This document shows positions 12,601-24,651 of a stretch of 64,000 nt of DNA, one piece after another. Numbering within the stretch: position 1 is the first letter of the stretch; every line of letters starts with the position of its first letter. The stretch lies in NCBI RefSeq assembly GCF_900324485.2, contig NC_046646.1, forward strand, positions 11,467,262-11,531,261. Reading direction: 5' to 3'. Below the pieces are notes generated by a model. The model was not told the DNA's origin and did no database searches. It saw nothing but the letters and a program-made list of their open reading frames with translations. The translations under genes were made by a program, and so were the position numbers. Source of the DNA: Mastacembelus armatus. Taxonomy: Eukaryota; Chordata; Actinopteri; Synbranchiformes; Mastacembelidae.

Positions 12601-13802
12601 TCAATAAAGACAAAAAATATTTACAATTTCAGTACATGTGTCTTGTATCATAAAAATATACTAAAATTAATCTAGACGTCTAATACAGTTTAGAAGTAGT
12701 CCTGGTTCCTAAATACTTCAGCAAATTAAAATGTCCCAAACTTCTTTTCCTCTTGAAATGTAATAAAGGTGGTTAGTGGGACTTAAAGCACTTAAATGTG
12801 TGACGTGTCCATTAACACGCAACGTTCAGATGAAATTCTAAATACTAAATATAAGGTCTGTTTCCATACCTAAGTGCCATTGATGGATTGTTAGACAAGG
12901 AAAATGTTCAACTGGGCAGTCAGTACTGTATGACTGCTACAGCTATTTAAAATAAAAGTGTAATTTTTGGCTTTCGCCAGGACAGGGGAAACAGACCATA
13001 ATGCATCTGGGTAGCATGTATCTCAAACCACCTCTAAAGGTAATTTCCAGAGATGCAACATCCCATTTAAATTCAAAGCTACTAATGCTGCATGGTAAAC
13101 TTACAGGATATCATTAAATAATCTCCACAGCCATCTTGGTCATCCTCCTGCTGCTCTGGGTCCAGCCCATCTTCAGGGATGTCTCCCATGGCAACACCTT
13201 CTTCCTCGCCCTCCAAAGCCATTACGCAGGTTTCTACAGCGACATCTTCATCTTCATCGCAGTGCACATACTCAGAAACCACATCCTCAACAGCATCCTG
13301 GATCACTAGCTCGTCGGGGGCAAACCTGTGAACTGCCATGCCTTCCCCCTCGCCTTCTGACACCAACACAGTCTCTTGAAGCTCAACAACAAACTCCTGC
13401 CCGCCGGCACCACCCTCATCTGAAAGAAGCAGGATTACCCAGTTAACCAGATAACAGTCAATAGCAAGGGTTTATTGTTCATATATTTTAAATGGTACAT
13501 TAAATATTGTTACTGATTTCCTATTGACATCATGAAATCATATAACATCTAAATTTGAACACTTACGCCCTTCACAATGTTCTACGTTATCTGGCTATCC
13601 AACAAATCCTGCTTCTTGAAATACCCCAACACTGCCATGTTTACCATAACTAACATATATACTTCTGTACATACTTTGTGTACACACACACACAAAACAA
13701 AATAAAATAAAAAAACAAAACACATAGTTAATTACCCGATCCGTGTAATATTATTTTGGGCTCTTCCGAATGTATTGCAAGCCTGGTGACATCCTCATCC
13801 AT
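6617..13802 (-). CDS. zfx: ZFX/ZFY/ZNF711-family zinc-finger transcription activator
   Basis: Seven coding exons (13736-13802, 13105-13419, 12344-12493, 11977-12105, 11760-11894, 11472-11615, 6617-7920) join in phase to 747 residues; human ZFX has about 805. The N-terminal third is acidic and keeps family blocks: 'MDEDV', 'CGDYLMIS', '[11 protein letters not shown]', 'REKMVYM', '[11 protein letters not shown]' and '[11 protein letters not shown]'. A basic stretch '[14 protein letters not shown]' just before the finger exon is a likely nuclear signal. The last exon encodes all the C2H2 fingers from about residue 327. Fingers 1-10 and the two C-terminal ones align with ZFX, but the eleventh is absent and replaced by a Ser/Pro/Lys-rich linker (coding bases about 6804-6990). 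The 3.55-kb intron before the finger exon hosts a Tc1 element and a hAT-like remnant. Znf711 is the main alternative identity; position beside sat1 favours zfx. Confidence 0.93.
8187..8400 (+). repeat. Left terminal inverted repeat of the Tc1 element
   Basis: This arm pairs with 9601-9813 over about 210 bp. Both arms contain 'aagtattcagaccc' near their outer and inner ends, which looks like the paired transposase-binding sites of IR/DR-type Tc1 elements. Confidence 0.93.
8563..9522 (+). pseudogene. Tc1-type transposase, inactivated
   Basis: The reading frame encodes a Tc1 transposase. The N-terminal paired-type helix-turn-helix region contains '[16 protein letters not shown]'. A GRPR-like motif 'RPGRPAKLS' follows, then the DDE catalytic core with acidic residues in 'WSDETKIE', '[10 protein letters not shown]' and 'SPDLNPIE'. 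The frame is interrupted by a stop at 8932-8934 where relatives have an arginine; the TGA looks like a decayed CGA codon. Just after 'NPIE' (about 9418) several bases are missing compared with relatives, so the last third of the C-terminal domain is read in the wrong frame. All three catalytic acids are still present. Confidence 0.93.
9601..9813 (-). repeat. Right terminal inverted repeat of the Tc1 element
   Basis: Reverse complement of the left arm at 8187-8400 with only scattered mismatches. It ends in 'ccgtacccactg' followed by the TA target site. Confidence 0.93.
10385..11086. mobile_element. Decayed hAT-like DNA transposon remnant
   Basis: Imperfect inverted ends begin 'cagggtatgtgcagg' on the left and 'cagggtgtccgcgg' on the right (reverse complement), followed by 'ttaagac'-rich subterminal repeats on both sides. 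A direct repeat 'ctctaa' flanks the 702-bp unit at 10379-10384 and 11087-11092. Inside, the minus strand around 10610-10720 reads as part of a BED/C2H2-like finger ('[17 protein letters not shown]'), the N-terminal DNA-binding module of many fish hAT transposases. The rest of a transposase is absent. The 6-bp flank is shorter than the 8 bp usual for hAT, so the superfamily is tentative. Confidence 0.6.
12606..13080. other. zfx intron without further features
   Basis: AT-rich intronic sequence between coding exons 2 and 3 of zfx. I see no repeat or conserved element in it. Confidence 0.5.
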
Positions 13803-15599
13803 TGTCCTCGCACTGCATTTGTTACTGGAAAGCTGAAAGTAAATAATACAAACTTAGATCTTTGGTGACCAAATGTGTTAGAAACAATTAGGGGGAAAAA
13901 AAAAAAAAAAAAAAAGGTCAACCCTCACTAATCTTAACTCACACATAAATTATTAGTGTTGCTACTCTCAAAATCAATCCATTCACAGTAATTATTTCCA
14001 GCATATTAAACCAAATGCTCTGCAATTCACCTAAATATATTTTCTCATACAATGTATTAACTGGATAATACTGAATGACAAGTAAATAAATGGCAACTAT
14101 TTTGAATGTGATGTTTTTCTCCTTGTGCTGTCTGCATTAAAGTGAGTCTCAAACAATTGTGTCAGCACACACATATAGGTAAACACCATGTGTACATTTA
14201 GTCAATGTGATTAGAAACTATTCAAGTTTTCCAACAGTAGACCAGATGATGCAGATCATAAAACCTTATTTTAAAATTACATGTCAACTAGCACGGAATC
14301 AATATACAATATACTTCCTACTGTATCTAGGGAAAGCCACACTAAGCTTGTTATCCTTTGCTTGTATAAGAAAAAAAACGTGCACATGTTGTTAATTTGA
14401 TATTATAATGTGACTCACATGATAGAAAGAGACCTCTGGCATGGTGCTGCACATTTCCTGCAGCCTGACCAGTCTTAATAGCTAATGGTTATCATGTTGT
14501 GCAGTTATTATGAAGTAAATATGCATTGTTTATAAGGGTGTGATAATGTAAACATTGTGCAGACTTGGCATCTTCTATTAAAATATCAAACCGTGATGCT
14601 TTCTGGTACTGACCCAAACATGTCCAGCTCCATAGCACTGATTATTAAAAACTGTTCAGCAGCAAAAACATGTACATAACTTAATTCTTTCCACAGAGTA
14701 CCTATACCCTGAGTACAAGTACACAAACTTTTCAAACAATACCCCAGCCAAATAAAATGTATTTAATAGCTGATTATATTACTTTTGAAGGTATGCAAAC
14801 TACTCAGGTTTTCATCCCCCATGCTTTGTGTCCTATTTTAGCTGCAGCAAATTTATTTGTTCAGACACTTTATTCATGCAAACAAAAATATATGGTTTTA
14901 AATATTAAAAAAAAAAACAGCTGCACTGTAAATAAACTCTACCTTGCTGACAAATTCAGAAGAATATTAGGGGGGTGGGGAACTCAGTTACAACTATAAT
15001 CCAGAAAATAGACTTCTGCTATGGGAGCTTGTGTCTGCTGCAAAGGACAGCAAGTGAAATGACCGTGACATAACTGCATCACTAACCCAACTACCACAAT
15101 TAAAACAAATACTACCAAATCAAATCGATCCCTGTAGCTCAATTGGCTCTACCGTCATTATGGAGATGAAAGATAAATACTGTACGACAAAAAATTTAAA
15201 AAAAAAAAAAAAAAAAACACAAATCACAGGCACGGTGGGATGCGGGGATGTAAACAGTGGTGTGTGGACGATGCAGCTGGGGTGCCATTTAATTTCCAGT
15301 GAACGTACCATCCCCCACCCCCAGGTGGAAGAGGATGACAACGGTGTGTGGAAATATGGCGCACAACATAATACATATGTGTGCTTAAAGAAAAACATAA
15401 ACACCGCCAAGTCATTAAAGGCTACTCGGTGGTCTCTCTCATGCCAAACTAAACACACAGCGGAAAACCCGACGAGGTGATAAACGGCAACCACTGGAGC
15501 AGCGTTAGCACTGACTGCATAAGCAAGGTCTGACTCTCGCAGCCAAAAAAAAAACATATTTAGATGAAGGTGGCTGCACCGGTATGCCTGTATTAAGAT

Positions 15600-16450
15600 G
15601 AAAGTACTGTATAAAAGAGGAGGGGTGCGTTAGCTCTGCACTAACCAGGCTCTGTAGCAGCCAGCTAGCGGGAGAAGGTTCAACGGTTTTTACAACCGAT
15701 TTTCATCACAGCACCGTCCGCCATTTTGTTAGCTTGGTGTCCGAGCGAGCGCTAACACTTTTCTTACCGAATATATGAGAAACTGTTCATTGTGTTTCTA
15801 CCGAAGCACATACTGCACACAAACTGTTTTAATCAATGGCAAGTTGATATTAGGCAACGACAAATGGAGAGCACAAAGCCCATTTTACGCTGAGCAGACT
15901 GGCTAGCTAAGCGGATAGGCCTGAATTACCAATTACGGCCTCTATTGAGGCCTGGGCCCGAGAAGAAAAGGCCCAGCCCTTTGCGGCCTCTCAGGGAGAA
16001 TAAAGAAAAATATCAAATAACACATGCATGCAAAAATAACGAGACACGGTGATGCACACATGCAAGCATAGATCTGCAAACGGGCGCCCCGGGAGCAAAA
16101 TCAAGCCTCGTACCAGATTTGCGCTGCAGGGACGGCCTCTATCCGCTTCTCGGCTTCCCAGGCCGCCTGGTTCCCCCAGACTCGGGCAGGACTCAGTCGG
16201 GAATTCTGTGTTATTTGGGCGGGCCGGAGAGGAGCAGAGAAGGAGGGGTTAAGGGTTGTTTCTGGAGCTCCGCTGAAAGCAAAGCAGGACGTCTGGAGCC
16301 AGGTCTAGTCATGCTACAGCCCCCCGCTCCTCCAGCTCCGAGGCCGCCGTCAGCACGACACGTCACAGCCCGAGAGCAGCAGGAAAATGCGGAAGGGTCG
16401 TGGTGGAAATCACACCGGCAGCCACAAAACAGGCCATAACGAAGCGAGTG
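15600..16450 (-). promoter_or_regulatory. CpG-rich region, probable zfx promoter
   Basis: Compared with the AT-rich surroundings this stretch is clearly richer in G, C and CpG, for example around 16080-16420. It lies upstream of the first coding exon of zfx on the minus strand and no other gene start is visible nearby. The exact transcription start cannot be read from sequence alone. Confidence 0.5.
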
Positions 16451-17462
16451 TCAAAACCTGCACCGTAGTTGGTTATTCTGATCTGTTCATGTCCCAGGGA
16501 AGGTGTAAGCTTGTACTGAGCTGAGGACTGCTTCAGATCCACGCAGCAGTGAGGTGGACAATAAAAGGTGATTAAACTATGACCTCCGCATCGAGAGCAT
16601 CCAACATTTAAACAAACCGCGGACTAGATCCGTCTGAAGCATCCTATTATTGTACCTGTTTCATCTTCTCAGGGGACAAACCCAGTTGTTTCTCCTCAAC
16701 CTCTACTCCTTCGGTTTCACTTTAGAGACTCTTCATTTCATGCTGGTCAATAATAGGAAATAGCTGAATCGTTTCTATAAAAAGGCTCAAAATCACATTT
16801 ACTGGAAGAAAAAAAGTAAAAGTAGTGGGCTAGCAGTGTTTACATTGATCGTTTGATGCAGACAGAGGGAGACAGTAAAAAAATGATCCCACATTTGTAG
16901 ATCGATTATATTTTAGTAGCCTACAGTTTTATGCAGAATTATTTTATAGTGCAAATACAGATTTGATGTACTTTGAGTAGCACATTTACACATTTCAGAG
17001 GAATATTGTACTTTTTTACTTAACTGTTTACATATAATTTAGAAAATCATATATTACATGCCAAGTAAATATAGCACATAAGCTTAAAATGAAACATCTA
17101 GTTTTTTTCAAAATTATACTTCCATATTACTACCAGTTTTACCAGGGACCATTCCACTGCATGATATAAAATATATTTACATTTACATAATACCTAATAT
17201 AATAATTGCATTACTTCCAATCCAGGATTTTTTGCTTCAGTATGTTTACATTCTGGTCTTGTCATTCTGTTTTTAAAAAGTTATTGCAAATTTTATGAAC
17301 TTGCTTCAATGGCAGTAAAAATATGAATGCAAAACAGAAAGGTAATTGTTCTAATGTTTCCAGCCTGGGGGTCAGGACATAACAAAAGGTCACAAGATGT
17401 GAAACAGACATGTTAGATGATGTTTAATGTGATGATGATTAATAAATTAGGTAAATTATCTT

Positions 17463-17757
17463 TGTGTGTGGCGTTTGCATATTCTCCCTGTGCCTGTGTG
17501 GGTTTTCTCCAGGTACTCTGGTTTCCTCCCACAGTCCAAAAACATGTATGTCAGGTTGATTGGTGACTCTAAATTGCCCATAGGAGTGAGTGTGAGTGTG
17601 CGAGGTTGTTTGTCTCTATGTGGCCCTGTGATGGACTGGTGACCTGTCCAGGGTGTACCCCTGCCTTTCACCCAAAGAGAGCTGGGATAGGCTCCAGCAG
17701 ATCCCTGTGACCCTGGTTAAGGAATAAGCGGGTATAGAAAATGGATGGATGGATGGA
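17463..17757 (+). repeat. tRNA-derived SINE, 5'-truncated, with ATGG tail
   Basis: The body contains 'tttgcatattctccctgtg', 'cctcccacagtccaaaaac' and 'gatggactggtgacctgtc', and ends in 'gataggctccagcag' plus a short ATGG repeat. It is nearly identical over most of its length to the full copy at 33979-34351, but lacks the tRNA-like head. Confidence 0.85.
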
Positions 17758-17759
17758 TC

Positions 17760-17761
<2 letters not shown>

Positions 17762-17824
<63 letters not shown>
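17762..17824. repeat. Compound GT/GA microsatellite
   Basis: A GT run of about 20 units passes directly into a GA run. It sits just after the ATGG tail of the SINE, a common place for microsatellites to grow. Confidence 0.95.
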
Positions 17825-18085
17825 CAGAATAGCCTATTAGTGTTACTGCCTGTACATATTTTTCATGTATTTAAATGAAACAATATCCACACCAATATAT
17901 TTATGATAGTTATTTCTCCAAACTTAATTCACCAATCAGCAGCGGTTAGTTGAGATGATCAGAAACAGTTTAATATCAAAGATATTTCATTTGGTAAATG
18001 TTTTTAATAAAAGGTTGTCAAGTCACTAATCACACATGACAGAATTCTTGCTATCACCAGCAACCATGAAGATCAGGTCAGTTAG

Positions 18086-19199
18086 TTAATTCATAGTCAT
18101 TTTCAGCAGCTTGTCTTTTCTAATCTCAAAGAGACGCCAGCCCTCCTCTGAGGAGAGGTCAGCTGCTCCTCGTCGCTTGTAAAACTCGATAGACTTTGTG
18201 TTGTTTTCTGCTACGATGAAGTGCATGCTGCTACAGCGAGTCTTCACTGCCATCTAAGGGTAAAAACAAAGATAAAGGAAGTATTAGACACACCTAAAAT
18301 GTCAGTTGAATTGTCAGCTTGTCATGAAATTAGCTTTAAGTGTACAATGGCAGCCATACCTTGCTCAGAACCTTCAAGATTTCTGAACCAATGCCAAGAC
18401 CTAGTGAAAAATTTAAAAAGTACAAAGTGCAATTACAGCAGTAAGATCATGAGGATGTATCTATAAATGCCAGTCAATATTGAACAACATCTCCTCTGTA
18501 ACTTATTAACTTTTACCATCACTATGTAACAGCACCTGTCAGCAACCTTACCACGAAACTCCTGCATGACGAAGAAGTCTTCCAGGTAGAGAAGCTTTCC
18601 GATCCATGGGTCATATGTGAAATAGTACATGGCAAAGGCAACCACAGTGTACCCTAAATTAAAACACAACCATTTTGGGGTTAAATTTTAAAAGAAGAAA
18701 TGTAACTCATAAATTGTGAAGAGTTCTGTATATGAGACATGTTTTTACCCTCATAGCTCTGCTCTTCTGGGACTTCTGCAACCAAGCAGTGGTAGAACGG
18801 ATGATCCCCAAAGCCATCTTCAAGCAGGTCTACAAGTGGGACATTGAGTTTATAAGAAACCATGACTGACTAAACATACTGTATATATTTTAAATATGTA
18901 TGTTTCTAGATTAACATAATGAAGTCTAAACTGAAATACCTTTCTCAGTCAACCTGACCCTCTCCTCCATCTCCTCAAATTTAGCAAGTTCCTAAGGCCC
19001 AAAGAAAGAAACAAGAAAGCCAATTAATTATGCTTTTAACTGGAACTACAAATAGAAATACTAGAGCAGAGATAATTTTACATCAAGTGATAAAAATGCT
19101 GTATTTGCTATTAGTCTTTAACATTTGGTTTACCTTTATGAGTCGCAGGATATCGGACACATCCTTGGGTTCAGCTGCCCGTAATATAAAATTGGCCAT
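18086..19199 (-). CDS. sat1: Spermidine/spermine N1-acetyltransferase 1
   Basis: Six exons (19134-19199, 18940-18991, 18749-18829, 18552-18653, 18360-18400, 18086-18253) give 169 residues; human SAT1 has 171. The enzyme moves an acetyl group from acetyl-CoA to the N1 amine of spermidine or spermine and so sets polyamine breakdown and export. It is a GNAT fold. The acetyl-CoA loop reads '[11 protein letters not shown]' across the exon 4/5 join, and '[15 protein letters not shown]' and '[19 protein letters not shown]' are near-invariant family blocks. The start is fixed by '[13 protein letters not shown]', matching the human N-terminus. All introns are 95-151 bp, so the whole gene spans 1.1 kb. 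Intron 3, which carries a poison exon in mammals, is only 95 bp. Confidence 0.97.
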
Positions 19200-20975
19200 T
19201 TTCTTTTTTTTCCTTTTTTGCCTTTGCTCAGTAATCCTCTGAATGTGAATAAAAGCAAAATTTGTTTCTTCATCCGCCCCTCAGGAGTTTACCCCCCGAC
19301 AATGAATTGGGAAAACCAGCACAGATTCGCATTCACTGTGTCACATAGAGTGATACGGTTGTGTCTCTAAGTTCTGTCTTATATGTCTCTGGAGGAGGTG
19401 AACCTGTTGTAAATCCATATATGGGCATCCTACGTCTGTTTTCTCCAATGACTCCTTATCTTTGTACGAATCACTGTACTCCATTTGCATGTTGCATAAA
19501 AAAGTAAACATTAACAACACATGTTTATAGAGCTGGGTATAGAGTAACCCACATTTGAAAAGGAGAAAAATCTATATTTTCTCCACACAAGTACATCTAA
19601 CTCTAAACAAAGTGTTCATCAGAGGGGTCATATGAGTTTTTGTGTACAAGCACAAAATTGTGTTGAGGTGAGAAGAATCTTTTTTGATCTAATGATCGTC
19701 CCATTTAAATAATACATCCCTTGAGAGCTATACCTCCAATCAAGAGAATCATGGGAAAGGAACTGGGAAAATGTAGGTGTGTAATAGCCAGGAATGAGCA
19801 CTTGATCTTTCAGATGTGATGTGGTGGTTATCCAGGACTGCATTTTTTTTAGCCAATTATTCACAGACCTTGAGTTTATACTGCAAAGTAGGCCTTTTAC
19901 AGTGCCATTTGGATTGATACAAAATCACAGAGCAAAACCTGGTCTCTTGCCACAAGATGAGATTCTGCCAACCTGTGACAGTCATAAAGTAATGACCCTT
20001 GACTGTCTGCTCAGATCACAGCATATCTAATACTCTTTAAAACGAAGTGTCACTCTATTCACTGGCACTGAACAGAGTTAGTGTATATATATTTTATTTT
20101 TTTAAATAAGCTTCATGCAATTGTGTTTAGTTGATTTGTTTAAGTGCAACTCTTCAAAACAAACCAAAAGCATTTAAGTTGGGAGTTTCAAAGCCCAATC
20201 TGGCAACGCTCTGCTGCACAAGGAAAACTATGAATGTTTATCATAGCTTTTATTTTTTTTTGGTTTGTAGTTTTTTTTTCTATAAATTCGCTATAAAACT
20301 GATATTTTCAGACTGTCCTAAAAATAGGTCATCACTCAGTGTGAATTTATATACACACATGAACCTTTAATTTTGCATTAAATCAGCTGCAGAAGACAAG
20401 ATCTCATTAGCTGGCCACACTTTCACTTAATGTTCCCACATGCAAAACCTCAGCAAACACTGTACTCACTTTCATTTTTCTCTCTTTATTATTTTGAACA
20501 ATGAGTGATATTACAATATTACAGACCCACAGTATGTACACAACCCATATGCACTATCTACTCAGAATTTACAGTTTGTTCTTAGACCACTCCTAAAGCA
20601 AATTTATTTACTCGTTTGAGTCACTGCTCGAGGAATTAATGCCTATGCAGAGCCTGGGGCTATTTGCCAAGGTAATATGTGTATGCAGCGCTCATGACAT
20701 ATATTACATTAAAATTCAAAGTGAACACCATAACCACTACAGCAAGTACTGTGACATTTCTGAGGATATTTCAGGCTGAACTCTTTGTAAGAGTTGTACC
20801 AGAGAGCATCTTGTAGCGATGTGGTGAATTCACACCGGTGGCAGCTGTTCTTTCCCAGTGTGCAACCCCTGACACTTTCACCACTAAAGAAACCTGAACT
20901 AAAACTGCCACTCTGTGGTGTCACTCTTTCAGATGAATCAGAAGACCAGAAAGGCAACATTTTATGAAAACAAAT
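19200..20975. other. Intergenic region between sat1 and prdx4
   Basis: This holds the sat1 promoter on its left side and the prdx4 3' end on its right. I found no repeat or gene that I can name. The open frames are short and AT-rich. Confidence 0.5.
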
Positions 20976-20981
20976 TTTATT
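20976..20981 (-). terminator. prdx4 polyadenylation signal
   Basis: A minus-strand AATAAA lies 53 nt after the prdx4 stop codon. It gives a very short 3' UTR; weaker or distal sites may also be used. Confidence 0.55.
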
Positions 20982-21033
20982 TGAATTTTCAGTAAGTAGT
21001 GGACTTCACAGACTGGGAAAACAGAAATGTGGA

Positions 21034-22875
21034 TCAGCTCAGTTTATCAAAATACTTCAGTTTGCCTGAAGGGTCAGGAATGATCTGTGGGAAAGAATTC
21101 ATTAAATTAGTGTATAATAATTATTCCTTTTGGCAATAAGAATTACACTGGACTTGTGGTAGCCACCCCTGATGCCTGAGAGCCTCTGCCCTACTTGTTT
21201 TCCAACTGTTTCCACCCTTCCAGCTTCTGATTAGCCAAACACACCTACTCCAGGTAATCAGCAGTGAGTAGGGCAGGGACTGGTGTAAAAACAAGCAGGG
21301 CAGTGGCTCTGAAGGACCAAGGTTTAAACCAGCTTGTGACTAATTTAGACTAACTCTAACAAGATACTAGTCTACTGATGTGAACATCCATGCTCGTAAA
21401 CATTTTACACAAACATTAAAAGCAGCTGCCTAAAATGGCACTTGCACAACCTGGTCAGGTAATATTCCCAGTCCATTTGTCTTAACTCATTTGTTTTTAT
21501 ATTTAACTTTACATTTAATTTCCCCTTACATTTTTTTAATTTTACTTTTAACTAGACAATATTCGTTATTGCACGAGCTGGACACGGATACTGATTTGCA
21601 AATGCATTACATTTCATCTGAGATCACCTATCTTAAGTAAAGCAATACTAGTCAGTGACCATATATCCAAATCAGTCTCATGCCCTGTGATACTCACTGT
21701 GTCACTGCCTGGCTTCCATCCTGCTGGACACACTGTAAATATCACATTGTTTCAATCAGTAACAACTCAAACAGTCCACTGAAAAACAGCTATAAGATTT
21801 TCAGCCACTTTTGCATTACTCCATAAAAAATGAAAAATAAACATTTAGTATGTCATATGTCAATTTAATTTAATGAGAATCTATTACCTTCTCCATGTTT
21901 GTCAGTGTACTGGAAGGCCTGCACCAGACGCAGAGTCTCATCCACAGATCTTCCCACTGGAAGATCGTTCATGGTGATCTGCCTCAGGATGCCTTTGTCA
22001 TCAATGATGAAAAGTCCCCTGAGACACAAATAGAGAAGTAAGATTTCAAGCATGATTTACTGTTAGTTCTTTACATGGTTAAAATGCTCACATAGGTACA
22101 ACTTATAACACATTGGTCCGCATCGCAGAATCATGAAATGTGATTTGTATAAAGTGCTACAGGACGATCCCACACAAACTACAGTATCTTTTATACACAT
22201 TTCAAGGGAAAAGATAAAGATGGCCATCGTCTAAATTAAAGCAAAACTATGAACTGTACCTCAGTGTGTGTCCCTGGTCCTCCAAGTAGACTCCATAGTC
22301 TTTTGAAATCTGGTGAGTGAGGTCAGACAGCAGAGGGATTTTCATTTGTCCAAGTCCACCCTGCTTCCTGGGAGTATTTATCCTGTTCATAACAAGATAT
22401 GTCAGGAAAAACAAACTTATGATCGGAGTGTACAGTCTAGCAAGATGATTCACTCTTTCAGAAAGTACTTAGAAAAGGAAATGTAGAGTAGAGCTCTTAA
22501 GCCAAAAATAAACAATGAGTGAAGAATGAAACAAAAACACTCACTGCCCTTCAGAAATGAAACACCAACTAAAAGTCATGTATTAAAATTCCACTTCAGT
22601 TATTCAACAGTGTCTATTCCTGTATGTCTGTCTGTTATTATCGGGCTTTGTCTTTGCAGCTTTGGCAGCTTTGTGTGGGCGTAATGTCGACAGCAATCTT
22701 ACCAAGCCAGGTGGGTGAACTGGGAGTCCACTGAGCAGGCGACCACCTCTGTATTGACAGCATGAAACTCATGCACACGGTCACTGAATGCAATGATCTC
22801 TGTAGGGCAGACAAATGTGCTGCAAAGGAGCAAACACTTTCCCATGAACACATACTGTGTTGTACAACAATACTA

Positions 22876-22910
<35 letters not shown>

Positions 22911-24174
22911 TTATATAAAGTGTGGTACTTACAAGTCCAGGGGATAGAAGAAGAAGACGAGATATTTGCCTTTGTAGTCTGACAGCTTGAGCTCTTTGAA
23001 TTCACCATTGATGACAGCTGTTCCTTCCCAGTGCGGTGCAGGCTTTGAAACTTGAAGAGGAAGAAAAACATATAGACATAAAATCATTTATATATTATTT
23101 TTAGTTTTACTGTATGAACATCCATGATATGTTTTGCTCATGCAAAATGTCACATTATTCAGAGCTACTACTAGTGATGCTTATTATTAATAATAATTGT
23201 ATCTGACCAATGCACGCATAAACCAAAGATATTTAATTTACAATTATACAAAATAAGGAAATCAACATTTATGGATTTTAGGAGCTGGAAGTAGAGAATG
23301 TATGATAATGAATGAATTAAAATTTTTAATTTTTAACAATTTTCAAAAAAGATCATTTTTTTGTTGATCAACTGACTGAACTGTTGGAAATAGTTTTGTT
23401 TTTATTAATTCGTTATGTCAAAATGTGCCTAAAATGTCTATAAATAAATAAAAATGTCTATTTTGTCTCAACCAGGCCACAGAAGTAACACATGGAACAA
23501 GCTGTGGCAGTGGATAAAAACAGAGGCCATAAGTACAAAGACTACATTTGCACACTTTGGTTTAGTTACATGGCCACAAGTGTTTGTTTCATAGATGCCT
23601 GCTATAGTTTCCCAGTGTCCAACCTCCTGCTGTGGATTAACCAGTGATGGTGCCAAACACCGTCATGTGTCAGAGGGGGGGAGGGAACATAACCCAATGG
23701 ATTTCATTGACGTGTCCTACTAAACTATTTGCGTTATAGTTAGGCCCCATGTGAAAGTGACAATAACCTTTAAAGCTGTCACCTCAGAATTGAACTCCAG
23801 GGTTAACAGACAATCAGATTCCAGCATAGGCTGCAGACAGACGCTGTTTCTGTCCTCACAGCGAGATCAGCCTGTAAAAGCTGCAGCAGCTGCTACTGCT
23901 GCGTTTGTCAGCAAGAGGAGGAAAAGAAAATCAGCAGCCACCTTATGGGTGAACTCATGGACAGAAACTCACTCTTGGCTTTGCTGAGGTGCAGGGAATG
24001 GTCAGACACGGGCACACGGAAAGCCTCCCCGGGATAGACGTGTCCTCCTGCGTAGTTATGACACTGGGAGTTTTTCACATAAGCGTCTTCTGCAGATGTG
24101 AGGAGGAGGAGGAGAGCTGTGCCAAGCGCGCACCAGAAAGCCTTCTTTAGGTTAGTGTGGACGAGGAACTCCAT
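21034..24174 (-). CDS. prdx4: Peroxiredoxin 4, secretory-pathway 2-Cys peroxidase
   Basis: Seven exons (23973-24174, 22933-23050, 22703-22819, 22260-22382, 21888-22018, 21698-21732, 21034-21084) join to 258 residues; human PRDX4 has 271. It reduces peroxide in the endoplasmic reticulum and passes oxidising equivalents to protein disulfide isomerases. Residues 1-28 carry a signal peptide ('[16 protein letters not shown]'). A luminal extension with a cysteine ('[11 protein letters not shown]') is specific to PRDX4. The peroxidatic cysteine is in 'FTFVCPTEI' and the resolving cysteine in '[10 protein letters not shown]'. The 'GGLG' and C-terminal 'KYFDKL' motifs are those linked with sensitivity to overoxidation. 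All catalytic features are intact, so it should be active. It lies beside sat1, as in the human genome. Confidence 0.97.
21165..21335. repeat. MITE-like inverted-repeat element in a prdx4 intron
   Basis: The left arm 'gagcctctgccctacttgtt' and the reverse complement of the right arm 'gagccactgccctgcttgtt' match closely. The unit is under 200 bp, non-coding and contains 'gattagccaaacacacct' in the middle. This looks like a small non-autonomous DNA transposon or foldback element. Confidence 0.6.
22879..22908. repeat. CA dinucleotide microsatellite
   Basis: About 15 CA units in the prdx4 intron between exons 2 and 3. Confidence 0.95.
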
Positions 24175-24621
24175 TGTGCCGTCCCTTTGTGAGCACGTAG
24201 CCTCTGACTGACAACGCGTTTCAGTCTTTTCACAAGATCTGAGCTCTGTTCCTCCCTCGCTTTTTCTTCTTCTTCACATAGATTTAGGAGCAGCCGACGT
24301 CCTTACTGTCTTTACTTACTGCATTACTGCCATCTTCTGGTGCAATTGCGTAATGATTCTCACTTTTCTCTCCAGTTCGACGTTGAATTAGTTATAAGGT
24401 TAATCTGAAATGTTAGTTTGGGTGAAATCCTGGCTTTAATAATAATGTTTTATATGGAATCACTGTGAATATGTTGGAAATGTACAAAAATAATATCTCC
24501 CTTATACATTAAACTGATTCTTTTAGTTGAATTATTGTTATATGTTATTTTACAGTTTCCCATTAATATTGTGTATTGTTATCAGAATGATTTGTGACAT
24601 GTACATTATGCATTTTTCACT

Positions 24622-24627
24622 TTTATT
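24622..24627 (-). terminator. Possible polyadenylation signal of the TOG-domain gene
   Basis: A minus-strand AATAAA 25 nt after the stop codon at 24652. The distance is short, so a more distal signal is also possible. Confidence 0.35.
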
Positions 24628-24651
24628 TTTTAAACATTTATTCACATGTAT

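Larger units (their letters stand above)
13803..18085. other. zfx upstream region and 5' untranslated exons, then repeats
   Basis: The first zfx coding exon has little upstream coding room, so untranslated exons and the promoter must lie further right. A GC- and CpG-rich stretch at about 15600-16450 is the best promoter candidate. From 16.7 to 17.4 kb the sequence is AT-rich with no gene, followed by a SINE and a long GT/GA microsatellite before sat1 ends. No protein-coding exon is recognisable. Confidence 0.5.

Noticed and set aside
15132-15160. 'tagctcaattggctctacc', resembling a tRNA A box
   Set aside because: No matching B box or acceptor stem follows at the right distance.
16119-16439. 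106-codon plus-strand open frame in the CpG-rich region
   Set aside because: It is typical of stop-poor GC-rich promoter DNA, has no domain and lies antisense upstream of zfx.
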